Origin: Bradysia coprophila
Taxonomy: Eukaryota > Arthropoda > Insecta > Diptera > Sciaridae
Length of the DNA: 64,000 bases
Direction: 5' to 3'
NCBI RefSeq assembly: GCF_014529535.1
Contig: NW_023503972.1
Coordinates: forward strand, 1,798,001 to 1,862,000
A model generated the notes under the pieces. It worked only from the letters and a program-made list of their open reading frames with translations, made no database searches and was not told the DNA's origin. The stretch's first letter is position 1. Every line of letters starts with the position of its first letter. Both the position numbers and the translations under genes were made by a program. Positions 44,052-55,085 of this stretch are shown piece after piece.

Positions 44052-45070
44052 TCAATCCGAATCCGAGGCGTCATCAGTGTTTGCGTTGCCTTCATCATCA
44101 TCATCGTCGTCGTCGTCATCCTTGTCCCAATTGGTCATCTTTTTGTTGGTCATGAAATCGTTCCTGCGGAGGCAAAGTTTTTTTTTGTTAAAAATGTCAT
44201 CAGTGGCAGTGACCGTCCCACTCACCTCAAAACACTCCACTGTGACTTCGATGCATCGGGCCGATCCGTTTCTGTGTAGCCATCATCACCATCCTCACTC
44301 TCCTCTTTCACCTCATCTTTAACGGGATTGTCGACCAGCTCAGATTTTGCCCGATTGCCACCCATCAGCACATCCAAAAACTTTTTCTTGTTAATGTTAT
44401 TGAGCACGGCGTCTTTCCTGTGATCCAACGGCCCAACGTCGTCCAATTTCTGGGCCAAATCTTTCTGCTGAACGCGCACCGCATTGAACAGCTGTACAAC
44501 GCCTTTGGTGGCGATTTTCTTGAAAGCTTTCTCCCGTTCCCGGTCCATCAATGACGGTTTCATGCGCAACGCGAGCGTTTTATTCTTTCTGTCCTTCACG
44601 TCGATGTCCAGATCCAGTTGAGTTTTGTCCGGTTTCTCCTCCTTGATTTCGCCATCGATTTCGAAATCCACTTTGTCCACTTTCTCATCCACTAGGTCGG
44701 CGGTTTTCTTTGACTTGGACAGAAAGACACTCTTTTTGTTCTTCGGTTTCTCCTGTTTCATCACTTTGGCGAAAGCACTGGCAAAGCCGAGCTGAATTGC
44801 AGCTTTTCTGCTTTTTTTCGATTCTTCGGTGGGTGGACTAACATTTGCATCATCGCCGTCATCAGACAACCGTTCATCATCTACATCTTGAGGTTCGTGT
44901 TCAGGAGACGAATCCGACGAGTAATCGACATCTAGTGTTTTGTCGATTTTCCTCTTTTTCGCTGAAAAACAGAAAGAAAAATTATTGTCAACCACTCGTG
45001 GCATGTTCCAGTTGGTAAACTCACTCAATTTCTTTGACTTTTTTATCGTTTTTGAAGCACTTCCAATCAT
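44052..45070 (-). CDS. Rrp15: RRP15 homolog, ribosomal RNA processing
   Basis: Three exons: 45070-45025, 44961-44226, 44163-44052 (introns 63 and 62 bp, GT-AG, phases 1 and 2), giving 297 aa, near the human length. RRP15 acts in the nucleolus in 60S pre-ribosome maturation. The conserved block is MKPSLMDREREKAFKKIATK then GVVQLFNAVRVQQKDL, followed by the KKKFLDVLMGG motif. The N-terminal third is acidic, Ser- and Lys-rich, as usual. The last exon encodes a run of nine Asp from a GAT/GAC microsatellite. I chose the ATG at 45070, which has the good context ACAAAATG. An in-frame ATG at 45181 would add 37 residues without family support. The first intron is a multiple of three and stop-free, so it can be mistaken for coding sequence. 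Confidence 0.93.
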
Positions 45071-45220
45071 TTTTGTGTTGTCTTTAACGTAGTCACAATG
45101 TACAGTTTGTTTACGTTTTAGGTTATGATTTTGACATTTCGGAAACGTGCACCGAGTCACAGTGTTGCCAGCAGTTGTCATTCGCAACGATTTTCACTTG
45201 TGTGTAACCTTTTTCAAATA
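45071..45220. other. RRP15 leader and promoter region
   Basis: A short unique stretch between the RRP15 start and the MITE at 45220; it must hold the leader and much of the promoter. Confidence 0.4.
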
Positions 45221-45320
45221 GAGTGTTATGATGAAAGAGACAGAAATATTTTGACAAGTACCCCAAGGCAAGTTATAATAAACTGGTCTTCGGTCGTCTC
45301 GCTCCGAGCCTAACACTCTA
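45220..45320. repeat. AGAGTGTTATGAT-ended MITE upstream of RRP15
   Basis: One full module with ends AGAGTGTTATGATG and CTAACACTCT and the core GACAAGTACCCCAAGGCAAG, about 150 bp from the RRP15 start codon. The adjoining 45340-45408 repeats 22840-22912. Confidence 0.8.
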
Positions 45321-45733
45321 CAGACAATAAACTTTTTCAATCGATAGAGAGAGACCAGTTTTGTGAGTTGAGATCACTTTTGGTCAGTTTCCGCTGGAGG
45401 TGTAGCTGTCTAATATAATACAACAAAATTGAAATCGACAATTCGATGTCAACAGAAGATGTAATAGTTTCAAAGAAAAAGAGATCATCAGACCATTCGA
45501 AAAGAAGCTAAACAAATGAAATTTAATTTTTCTTATAATTCGCTAATTGGACATGTTCTGCATTTAGTTATTCAATTCAAATATCTTCCTTTCAAAAGAT
45601 AGGTGGTTACATTAACGAGTACAATATGATGAACATGTTGTATAGATTGTGGAAATTGTTATCGTCACTGCTGCAAAAATCAGCCTTCGAGTCATCCCTC
45701 GACTCTAAATAAAACAAGGATATGCCATTCATC

Positions 45734-45969
45734 CAGGGCCTATTTTAAGGAAATTAAATTTCCAAAAATTCTCAAATTTTTCCATCACTTTTCGTCATTT
45801 CATCTAAAAACACAACAGATTGCATTGTAAATATTGTTTTTACTGCCTTTTTAGTTGTTTTTCATGTCTTTGAGCTTAACTGATTACTTCGGAATGAGAT
45901 CTAACAGAAAGCAAAATTTTAAGAATTTTTGTGAAATTTTGGAAATTAAATTCCTTAAAATAGGCCCTG
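45734..45969. mobile_element. hAT-like MITE with perfect 8-bp target duplication
   Basis: The ends CAGGGCCTATTTTAAGGAA and the complement extend about 30 bp with minor mismatch. CATTCATC flanks both sides (45726-45733 and 45970-45977). CAGGG ends plus an 8-bp duplication are hallmark hAT features. The 236-bp body has no open frame. Confidence 0.92.
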
Positions 45970-45977
45970 CATTCATC

Positions 45978-47124
45978 CCTTGTCAATCCAATATCTCCGG
46001 TAAACAGTGCAGAAAGCAACATATTTAAAATAAAAACAAATCTTTAGGCGTTAGGTCTGGATCGGCTGGATCCATAGATAACGTTATTTCTAAATTACAG
46101 TTTCGAGTAGTCATGATTTGTCGAGGAGAAGAATATTTACCAATTAATTCATCTCACTCAAGTAATAATTTTTATTGAAAACTTCCTAAATATTCTTAGA
46201 TCCATAACATTTCTGTAGCCAATCACCAAAAACTTAAATTGTCTGTGACTCCTGTTCCCATTCTTTTCAAATAATGTATGTAAAATCGATAAAACATTCA
46301 ATTGTCCTTCCCACCAGTTGCTAAAAATCATTTGGTGAAGGTGGTTTATAGTTCCATAAATTGTTGATGTTTTCGTGAAAAAATTAAAGTCAAAAATTCA
46401 AAAATTTTGTTCAAATCATGGTTTCTGATTTAATCGAAAACATCGTCGTTACTCGAAATGAAGAAGAGTTTGTGGAATTAAAAAGTGATCCAAGTGATTG
46501 TAATCGTCAAAAATCCATCCTTTACGTATTTCAGCAGCAATTCGTACGGTAACGTACAATACAATACATTTCATTCAAAAAATGCCGAACGCATGATCGG
46601 ACTATAGAAAATTTAAATTGGAAAACAATACAAACAATTTAAAAATCCACTGAACTGACAGCGTTTACATTGTTTGATGTTCGGGCGACTTTTGATGACA
46701 CTAAACAGTTCTCTCTCCCTCTCTGCTGGTGTAAGCGGTGACGTTTCTGATTTTTTTTTTTATTATATCTTGGTGTCTGCCGTTTAGTTTAGTTTTTTGC
46801 TGATTAAATGAAATAAAAACTTTAACGAAATGGATTTATTGACCGCTTAAGTGAAAAGTTGGACAAAATTGAACGTCTTTGCGCAGGACTCGGTATACAA
46901 AGTAATTCAAGCCAATTTTTTATGTTGCTGGTAATCCGTTATAGCTTAGAATTCTTGAGGTTATGTGTGTCGATTCTATTGAAAAACATGAAAATTCTTA
47001 CACGTATGCACAACATACTAATAAACAAATCCCAAAAAAAAAGTTCAGACGAAGATATCGAAACTCATTTCGGTGTGTGTGGAGTGTGATTTTCACAAAG
47101 GACCATTTTTCTCTGTCATTTCAG
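45978..47124. other. Upstream region of the zinc transporter
   Basis: An acceptor (CTCTGTCATTTCAG) ends at 47124, 13 bases before the zinc transporter start, so an untranslated first exon lies in this region. Its donor could not be picked with confidence. No other gene seen. Confidence 0.5.
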
Positions 47125-47137
47125 GATACTTGCAAAT

Positions 47138-50100
47138 ATGCTGCCACTCACCCACAAAGACAACAGAAGCCTAGGCTATCGGATCAAGAATAAATTGCAC
47201 GATTGGAAGCGACTGATATTTTCGGATAAAAATTCCAGGAATTTGTTTCTGTTCTTATTGCTGAACCTGAGCTTTGCTTTTGTCGAATTATTCTATGGCG
47301 TCGTAACAAATAGTTTAGGTAAGTTGGGAGACCATTCGGGCCATATTGACATCTTTAGTTGTACTGTTGGGATAGTTGAATCGTGTCTGTGTGTTATCTA
47401 TATTGATGGTGTACGCCAAATTACCCAATCGCTTAATCAAGTGACGCGATTCGTTATCATTTTTCGAGTAGAGAACAAAAAGCGAAACGACAAATTAATT
47501 GGCTCCGTAAAATTTTCGATATCAAAGCTCGATCTCGTTACACACGTTGTTAACTTTGTTAACTCTTTCGTTAATTGTGTACGGAACATGCCGACCTACC
47601 GTTTTGAATTCAATATAAATTGTTACAGATGTATTACACCGATCGATTAACTACCGACATGTCGGTGTAAAATGTGGATTGTTTTCACAGGTATAACACT
47701 TCAACATAGAAATTGTTATAAAATAACATTTAGATACCATGGAATACCACAGAATTTCGGCAATTGACTGGTGTCAATTGAAGTTATTAGAATTCGATGT
47801 TGCCTAAAGTTTCGACGACATTCGAACAGGGTGCCGATTATCGTATTTTCGTAACTCAAAATATTCCTTATGCCCAGGGCTGGGTACAAAAATCTCAAAA
47901 ATGTGTTAAGTGGAAACAGTAAAACTCGGTCTAAGTTTCCCCCATGTGATTGTTTCTCCTTATGATTTTTGTTTGCTTTATCGTTTGTTGCTCGTTTCAG
48001 GTCTTATATCGGATGCATTTCACATGTTCTTCGATTGTACCGGTCTCTTGTTTGGTCTGGCTGCGTCGATGATCACGAAATGGAAGGCCAACGATAAATT
48101 CTCGTACGGATATGTGCGGGCGGAAGTCCTAGTCGGTTTTGGAAACAGTCTGTTCTTGCTGTTTATTGCCTTTTTCATTATGTCCGAGGCGGTCGAAAGG
48201 ATTGTCGAACCACCGGAGGTAAGAGACGTTTGTGAATGTAAACATTTTTCGTTGTTCTATTGTCGACATATCTACTGTTACCATCTCTCTCGATGTGGTA
48301 AGCGTGTTCTGTAGAATTACTATGCAATATCATTAGAGGCTCACATTTTTTGTTGAAGAAATTTGAATGCTCTTTTCTCTGCGTTTAATGATGATAACTT
48401 CTAAGCGCACGCTATACACTACAACTGTTCAGATAAGTTCAAAAGTTCACAGTTTATTCTGATAAGATTTTGTGTCTCTGAGAAAAGAGAATCGTTGTGT
48501 GACTCAATGACAACATTAATACAATAATAAGAAAGAGTCAAATATTTCCACCAAAGTTTCATCAAATTTCGATCAGGTTCACAAGGCTCAAAAAAAAAAA
48601 ATTCAATCCGTTTTCCTTATCATCTGATATCACAGTGAAGGTCAGTCCAATTTCTTTTTCTTCTTCCCGTCCGTCGTAACCATTTTTCTACTAAAAATTT
48701 AGAATTTCAGAAATTGCGAATGGAGGATCTGCAACGCATAAAGTTCAAAATTTTGTTTGCACTGTCAATAATACATCTCTTTTGTATACAAGTAAACAAG
48801 TGAAATATTTACAATTCATTGTAAACGAATTAAAAATTCGAGACCTTTATTTCGACGACACTTTTCTGTGTCAACAAATTGGGTTCGTGTGGCAAACCTT
48901 AATTTCTTATCGAGCCTAATTATTATGCGAAGCGTAAAACAGCCTCTGTAGTGAAATAATTAACTGAGAAAATTATTAGCATAGTAGATGGTATACGACG
49001 CATAAATTATTACACTCCAAAAACTGATCCTTTTTCTCGGTTACATACATCAAGACCTGGCAGCAGTGCGTTTCATGTTTTATGCATCACTTCAGTGTCT
49101 TCGGTCTTTAAGAACATTTGCATAACTCTGGATAAAAATTGGACAGTGTTCGTGTGAATTTTATTGATCCGAGCCGACGCCGAGATGCGACGAACTTTTC
49201 ACAAGCTTATGCTATGTAAAAATGACTATTGAAAAGAGATACAGAGATGAGAAACGGAATAAATTTCGTGCCACCTGCCATATTTCTGACACAATTCTCG
49301 GAAATTAATTTATTTATGTTACACAATGACGGAACAACGTGTGAGTCAGATAAAAAATTTGTTTGCGTCACATTTTGATTTTAAATTGTAAATTACGTGA
49401 ACCAAGAGGTGAATCTTTGTTACACAACCAAAGTCATCTTAAAAAGAGTTAAACGTTTAAAGAGAGTTCTCTAACAGTCCCATAAGAGTGTTATGATCGG
49501 AGCGAGAAGAACGACGACTAGTTAATTATAACTTGCCTTGGGGTACTTGTCAAAGTATTTGCTACTCTTTCAACATAACACTCTATTGCGTAAGCATGTT
49601 GAGGTGATTTTAGGACCCATTCACCCCTAAAACAGTAGGAAACATAAACAATCTGCAACTCTGAATGACATTACAAAATTTCAGGCTCTGGTCGAACCTG
49701 AAATGTGAGTTCAGATTCGGGTTCCGGTCAGCCCGAACTCAACTCGTTGCGAGCATTCCTTTTACGGTGTTAAGAAGAGCTGTACCTACGTTCGTGTCAA
49801 ATCAACTGAATTAAATCAAAAATGTCCATCATTTCCTTTCAGGTGAAACATGAGCGCCTGTTCGTCGTGTCCGTGCTGGGATTCATAGTGAACTTAATTG
49901 GCATTTATGCATTTCAACATGGCCACGGACATTCGCACGGTGGTGGCGGTCATGGCCATTCACACGGTGGCGGTGGCAGTCATGGTCATTCGCATGGCGG
50001 CAGTAACAGTCATGGACATTCCCATTCCAATCATGACGACGATCATCATTCACTAATCAACAATCATGGCCATTCGCATGGCCACGAAGACGTTCACTTA

Positions 50101-50547
50101 ACCGGTAGCAATTCACAAATTATGCGCGGCGTTTACTTACACATCCTTGCCGATACATTGGGATCGCTCGGTGTTATTGTGTCGGCTGTGCTGATGCAAA
50201 TGTTCGGCTGGATGCGTGCCGATCCGATATGTTCGATGTTCATCGCCATATTGGTTGCGCTGAGTGTGTTCGGTCTGATAAAGGAATCGATTGTGATTCT
50301 GCTGCAACGTCAGCCGGCGGCTCTGGATCGGTCGTTGCCGCAGTGCTATCAAAAAGTGACAGGGCTGGCTGGTGTGTACAGTGTGCAGGAACCGCATTTT
50401 TGGACGCTGTGCAGTGATGTCTATATAGGTGCAATTAAATTGGAAGTGTCGAAAAATGTCGATCCGAAATATGTGGTGTCGCATACGCGTATGATATTCG
50501 AAGCGATCGGCGTTAAACAAATTACAATTCAGCTGGACTATGTGTGA
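47138..50547 (+). CDS. ZnT7-type zinc transporter (SLC30A7 homolog)
   Basis: Three coding exons: 47138-47318, 48001-48218, 49843-50547 (introns 682 and 1624 bp, GT-AG, phases 1 and 0), giving 367 aa, close to human ZnT7 (376). It is a cation-diffusion-facilitator antiporter that moves zinc from cytosol into the early secretory pathway. The start MLPLTHKDNRSLGYRIKNKL and the segment LISDAFHMFFDCTGL are strongly family-like. The zinc site residues are intact: His68 and Asp72 in TM2 and His233 and Asp237 in TM5 (HILAD). Between TM4 and TM5 is a His/Gly-rich cytosolic loop at about residues 159-219 with repeated HGHSHGG, which buffers or delivers zinc. Six transmembrane segments are expected, and the C-terminal cytosolic domain is complete. 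Drosophila ZnT86D is the expected orthologue. A MITE sits in the second intron. Confidence 0.95.
49487..49585. repeat. AGAGTGTTATGAT-ended MITE in a ZnT7 intron
   Basis: A complete ~99-bp module of the 22060 family, AGAGTGTTATGATCGGAGCG at the left and AACATAACACTCT at the right. Confidence 0.8.
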
Positions 50548-51530
50548 TAGAAAGTGAGTTCGTTTCGTGTGTTTATCTATTTTGCAGAGAAAAAAAATTT
50601 CTCCTTTTTTTGTTGTTTCAAATTAGGTTCTAATTGATTAGTCTGTTTGTATTTTGAGAATTTAATTTAATTTATGAAACACATTGGATAACCGAGAAAA
50701 GACATGCAAACGAACCCAACCGATCGAATAAAAACAGCCAAGATATAGAGGGCACTTTAAAAAAGTTCCAAACAAATTCCAAGTTATTCGGTCGTGTTCG
50801 TTCTTTTTCGTTTATTAAATTGCTTTGTAAATAATTCTCCAGGGAGCATTTTATTTTTGTAAAATTTAATTTAAAAAGAAAGAAAAAAAATGGGGAAAAA
50901 AGTATTTTGAATGTATTCCATAAGCCTCGGCTACAGTACCCACTGTATTCGAAAAAATAAAAAAATAAATTATTGATTCTACATGAGAACACGTGCATTT
51001 TGATTTGTTCCTACCGAAGCCGGACGTGTTTTTTATGTGTCGAGAATCTACGGTTCCCAGGCGTTCTCTTTTTTTCGTTGAATTATTCTTTTTTGCAAAG
51101 ATTCTAAGAATTGATGTTCATAAAATGTCCTCTTTTGTCCTCTTTTTTCATGTAACTAATTAAATTTCTTTTTAGCAAATCTTTATAGATTCGGAAAAAT
51201 TTTAAATAAAAAATTTCGCTACGCGGCTATTTCTTTAAATAGTTTATGAAACATTGGTCACTGTTAAGGAATTAAGGAGGTTTTAGCAGAAAAATAAGGA
51301 TTTAAGGAAAAAACAGTTGTTTCGAAGAATATTTTTAGGTGAAAATCCAAGCTACTGCTACGCAGATGTCTGTCATTTAGCTTTCAATAAATCTGACGTT
51401 CTCGAATGCTTTCATTATAATCATGTTTACATCAGCTTTCACTTTGTTCTTGCTCTAAATTCTCATCATTTCATCAGTGGCTTTAATAGTGAGTTTAGTA
51501 GCTGAACAGGGATTTGGCGGTTTAATTTTA
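50548..51530. other. 3' flank of the zinc transporter
   Basis: Untranslated region of the transporter, then AT-rich sequence without a recognisable gene. Confidence 0.4.
50727..50732 (+). promoter_or_regulatory. Polyadenylation signal for the zinc transporter
   Basis: AATAAA about 180 bases after the stop. Further candidates lie near 50957-50970. Confidence 0.45.
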
Positions 51531-51789
51531 TTTGTACAAATCGAATGACCTTTGTACAAATTAAATTCTTTTTTGTACACAAAAAATGACATTTTGTACA
51601 TACAATTTCCATTTTGTACCATACATTTTGTACTAAAAGAAAACCATTTCGTACTTAAAAATTACTTTATGAACACAAAATGTAATTGTTTGTACACTGA
51701 AAAATTGGCTGAAAAGTGCCACAGTGTACATAAAAAATAACAGTGTATATGTATGGGCAAAATTGGCCACAGCTGAAAACATCAGAAAA

Positions 51790-53630
51790 CAAATTCTATA
51801 TCCAACTATATTTAAGTATGCCCGAGTATACTCGAGTACATCGCGTATATTCGACTATATCCGAGTATTTTCAACTATTTGACTATATCCAAGACTATTC
51901 GCCTGTATCCGACTATTCGATTGTATCCGAGTAAATTCGACTATTCGATTGTGTCCGAGTGTATTCGACTATTCGATTGTGTCCGAGTGTATTCGACTAT
52001 TCGACTGCATCCGACTGTTCGATTGTATCCGAGTATATTCGACTGTATCCGATTATTCGATTGTTTCCGAGTATATTCGACTATCCGAGTGTTTTCGACT
52101 GTATCCGACTGTTCGATTGTATCCGAGTATATTCGACTGTATCCGATTATTCGATTGTTTCCGAGTATATTCGACTATCCGAGTGTATTCGACTGTATCC
52201 GATTATTCGATTGTATCCGATTATTCGATTGTATCCGAGTATATTCTACTCTTCGATTGTATCCGAGTGTATTCGACTGTATCCGACTGTTCGATTGTGT
52301 CCGAGTATATTCGACTGTATCCGACTGTTCGATTGTATCCGAGTATATTCGACTGTATCCGATTATTCGATTGTATCCGAGTGTATTCGACTATTTGACA
52401 GTATCCGACTATTCGATTATATCCGAGTATATTCGACTGTATCAGAATATTCGATTGTATCCGAGGATATTCGACTATTCGATTGTATCCGAGTATATTC
52501 GACTATTTGACTGTATCCGAGTATTTTCGATTATTCAATTGTATCCGAGTATATTCGACTATTCGACTATATCCGACTATTTTCAACTATTAGACTATAC
52601 CCGAGACTATTCGACTGTATCCGAGCATATTTGACTGTTCAAATGTATCCGACTATATTCGACTGTATCCGAGTATGTTCGACATTCGACTGTATCCGAG
52701 TATGTTCGACTATTCGATTGTATCCGAGTATATTTGACTATTCGATTGTATCCGAGTTTATTCGACTATTTGACTGTATCAGAATATTCGATTGTATCCG
52801 AGTATATTCGACTGTATCCGACTGTTCGATTGTATCCGACTGTTCGATTGTATCCGACTGTTCGATTGTATCTGACTGTTCGATTGTATCCGAGGATATT
52901 CGACTGTATCCGATTATTCGATTGTATCCGAGTGTATTCGACCAATACCCTCTCTAGCAACCAAACTAGGAAAATTAAGGTGGTAAAACTTTACAGTGTA
53001 TTCTGTCATAGAAAATTTTACACTTTTAAAAATAAATTAAATGAAGTATGAGCAGCGATTTCATTTTTTGTGTTGAAAATATTACGTCTTGATTAACCAT
53101 TTTGGCGTTCGAAAATGAATAATTTGTGATTGTGACTTGTTTTTTGGTGTGTTGTTCCGTTATTTTGGTGTGCAAAAATGAAATAAAGTTTAAAGTTTGT
53201 CTTTTTCGTGTCACGTTAATATTGCTTTAAAAAAGAGCGCGGCACGGCAACTCTATTACGAGAAAAAGTCAGTGACACATTTGTCAAAATAAGGTGGCAT
53301 TTTGACTGCGTCAAAACGAAGTTTGGTTGCTAGAGAGGGTATTGATTCGACTATTCGACTGTATCAGAATATTCGATTGTATCCGAGTATATTCGACTAT
53401 ACCCGAGACTATTCGACTGTATCAAACTAACCGACTGTATCCGAGTATATTCGACTGTATCCGAGTATGTTCGACTATTCGATTGTATCCGAGTATATTT
53501 GACTATTCAATTATATCCAAGTATTTTCAACTATTCGACTATACCCGAGACTATTCAACTGTATCCAAGTATTTTCGATTATATCCGGGTATATTCGACT
53601 ACATCGAGTAGCTTAGATCATATCAAGTTC
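51790..53630. repeat. TATCCGA/TTCGACT tandem satellite
   Basis: Units of 18, 20 and 28 bp built on TTCGA(C/T)T(G/A)TATCCGA are mixed along about 1.4 kb, excluding the inserted element. The units have no stops on the plus strand, so all three forward frames stay open for 100-250 codons. Those translations are low-complexity artefacts. Confidence 0.92.
52944..53344. mobile_element. MITE inserted in the satellite array
   Basis: Inverted ends CAATACCCTCTCTAGCAACC (about 24 bp, perfect) bound about 400 bp. ATTCGAC abuts both ends, but that string also belongs to the array, so it is not firm proof of a target duplication. Confidence 0.82.
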
Positions 53631-54211
53631 GATTGTAATTGGAAGATATAGAAATCGGTTGTAATTATAAATCACTTGATGCATATAAGTCCACCATCGC
53701 AAATGTGAATAATATTATTATTTTTATGGGAGAATCAGCGCCGCAGGCCGTGAAGAAAATGGAAAAATAAAAAAGCGGGGTCGAGGGGCGGCAGCCCCCG
53801 CAGAGGGGGGTCAAGGGGGAGTATCCCCCTTGAATGTTCAAAGGATTATTCACACGCTTTATCAGTGTGCTGCTTGAAGAAAGCTTGAAGGCAAAATATA
53901 AATTTGTTCCATTTAGACACAGCCATTATGACCGAGTTTTTTTATGTCCGGGTTATTTTGTCCGGAGTTATTTAGTCCGAGAGCCCAACCTTGGGTACAA
54001 TGTTTTTTTTATGTACACTGTGGCACATTTCAGCCAGTTTTTCAGTGTACAAACAATTACATTTTGTATTCATAAAATAATTTTTAAGTACGAAATGGTT
54101 TTCTTTCAGTACAAAATGGATGGTACAAAATGGAAACTGTATGTACAAAATGTCATTTTTTGTGTACAAAAAAGAATTTAATTTGTACTAAAGTCATTCG
54201 ATTTGTACAAA

Positions 54212-55085
54212 AGTAAATGAACCGGATTTGGCGAGGGGTAACCGACTGACCGAAATGGTGGCAAATTGATTACTAATTCCTTTTAATTGCTTTCAATTCC
54301 TTTTATTACTTCAATTACCGGATTAACACCAATACTTGCCGGATTCGCCATTCAATTAATATAATTCCAATTAATTTCTACAATCCCACGAATTTTCGAA
54401 GTAATTCCACGATTTTTTCCTTTATTATTCCCTTGACTGAAAGTCATGGGTCTTACGAATGATAAACACTCTAAAATGTTTGTCACATCACTACTATGAT
54501 TGAAAATACATGGAATGTATGACCAAAAACCTTAAATACAGAAAATGTTCGTCACACTTTGTTCATTCCTTGATGCCACGATAACTTGAGATTTCCAAAA
54601 ACTTTTTTTTTAATCGACAAGGAATTAAATTCTTCAGGTTAAGTTCAAAGATGGGCTATGAAGAACCGATGATCTTTAAGATATTCCCAAAAGAATTTTT
54701 GGCTCGTCGCTTGATGCCACGATAACTCGAGTAGTTTTAGACGGATTTCTAAAAAGTTCTTTTATCCGACGAGGAATTAAATTCCTGAGGTTGAGATCGA
54801 AGATAGGTAATAAAAGAAATAATTGATGGCACGATAACTTGAGAATGAAACTAAGAATGACACTAAGAATGAAATTCGTGAGGGAAACCAGATCATCTGT
54901 CTATATAGTCTACTTATCAAACGGAGTAATTTTCGACAGCTTTCCAAAAAAATTTTGTACTGAAATTACTCGGGCTAAGTTCGTTAATTGAAAATACTGG
55001 AGTAATAATCTGTGATTTATTACGAGAAAACTTACTGTCTATGCTAGAAACAAGGCATCAGAACAGTCGGAGCGTTTGCTGCGAC
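54212..55085. other. Intergenic with local direct repeats
   Basis: Several short direct repeats (TGATGCCACGATAACTTGAG and variants near 54570, 54712 and 54825). No gene seen. Confidence 0.5.

Larger units (their letters stand above)
51531..54211. mobile_element. 2.7-kb foldback element with TATCCGA satellite core
   Basis: Inverted arms of about 210 bp (51531-51745 and 54000-54211) share TTTGTACAAATCGAATGAC, ATTAAATTCTTTTTTGTACA and repeated TTTTGTACA strings. Between them is a long tandem array of 18- and 20-bp units (TATCCGACTGTTCGATTG and TATCCGAGTATATTCGACTG). The array is split by a second element (52944-53344), and a GC-rich stretch lies at 53755-53825. No transposase is seen. Confidence 0.8.

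Noticed and set aside
45071..45181. In-frame ATG 37 codons upstream of the chosen RRP15 start
   Set aside because: The added residues have no family similarity, and the 45070 start has better context (ACAAAATG).
47138..47650. 170-codon continuous frame as a complete protein
   Set aside because: The first 60 codons are ZnT7 exon 1. The rest is read-through into the intron after a good GTAAGT donor.
51879..52957. Overlapping plus-strand open frames of about 105-250 codons, rich in Tyr, Ser, Ile and Arg
   Set aside because: All three forward frames are open because the 18/20-bp satellite unit lacks stop codons. No starts in context, no domains.
53665..54169. Minus-strand open frames near the right foldback arm
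   Set aside because: They follow the inverted arm (the same peptide occurs from the left arm) and a GC-rich repeat patch.
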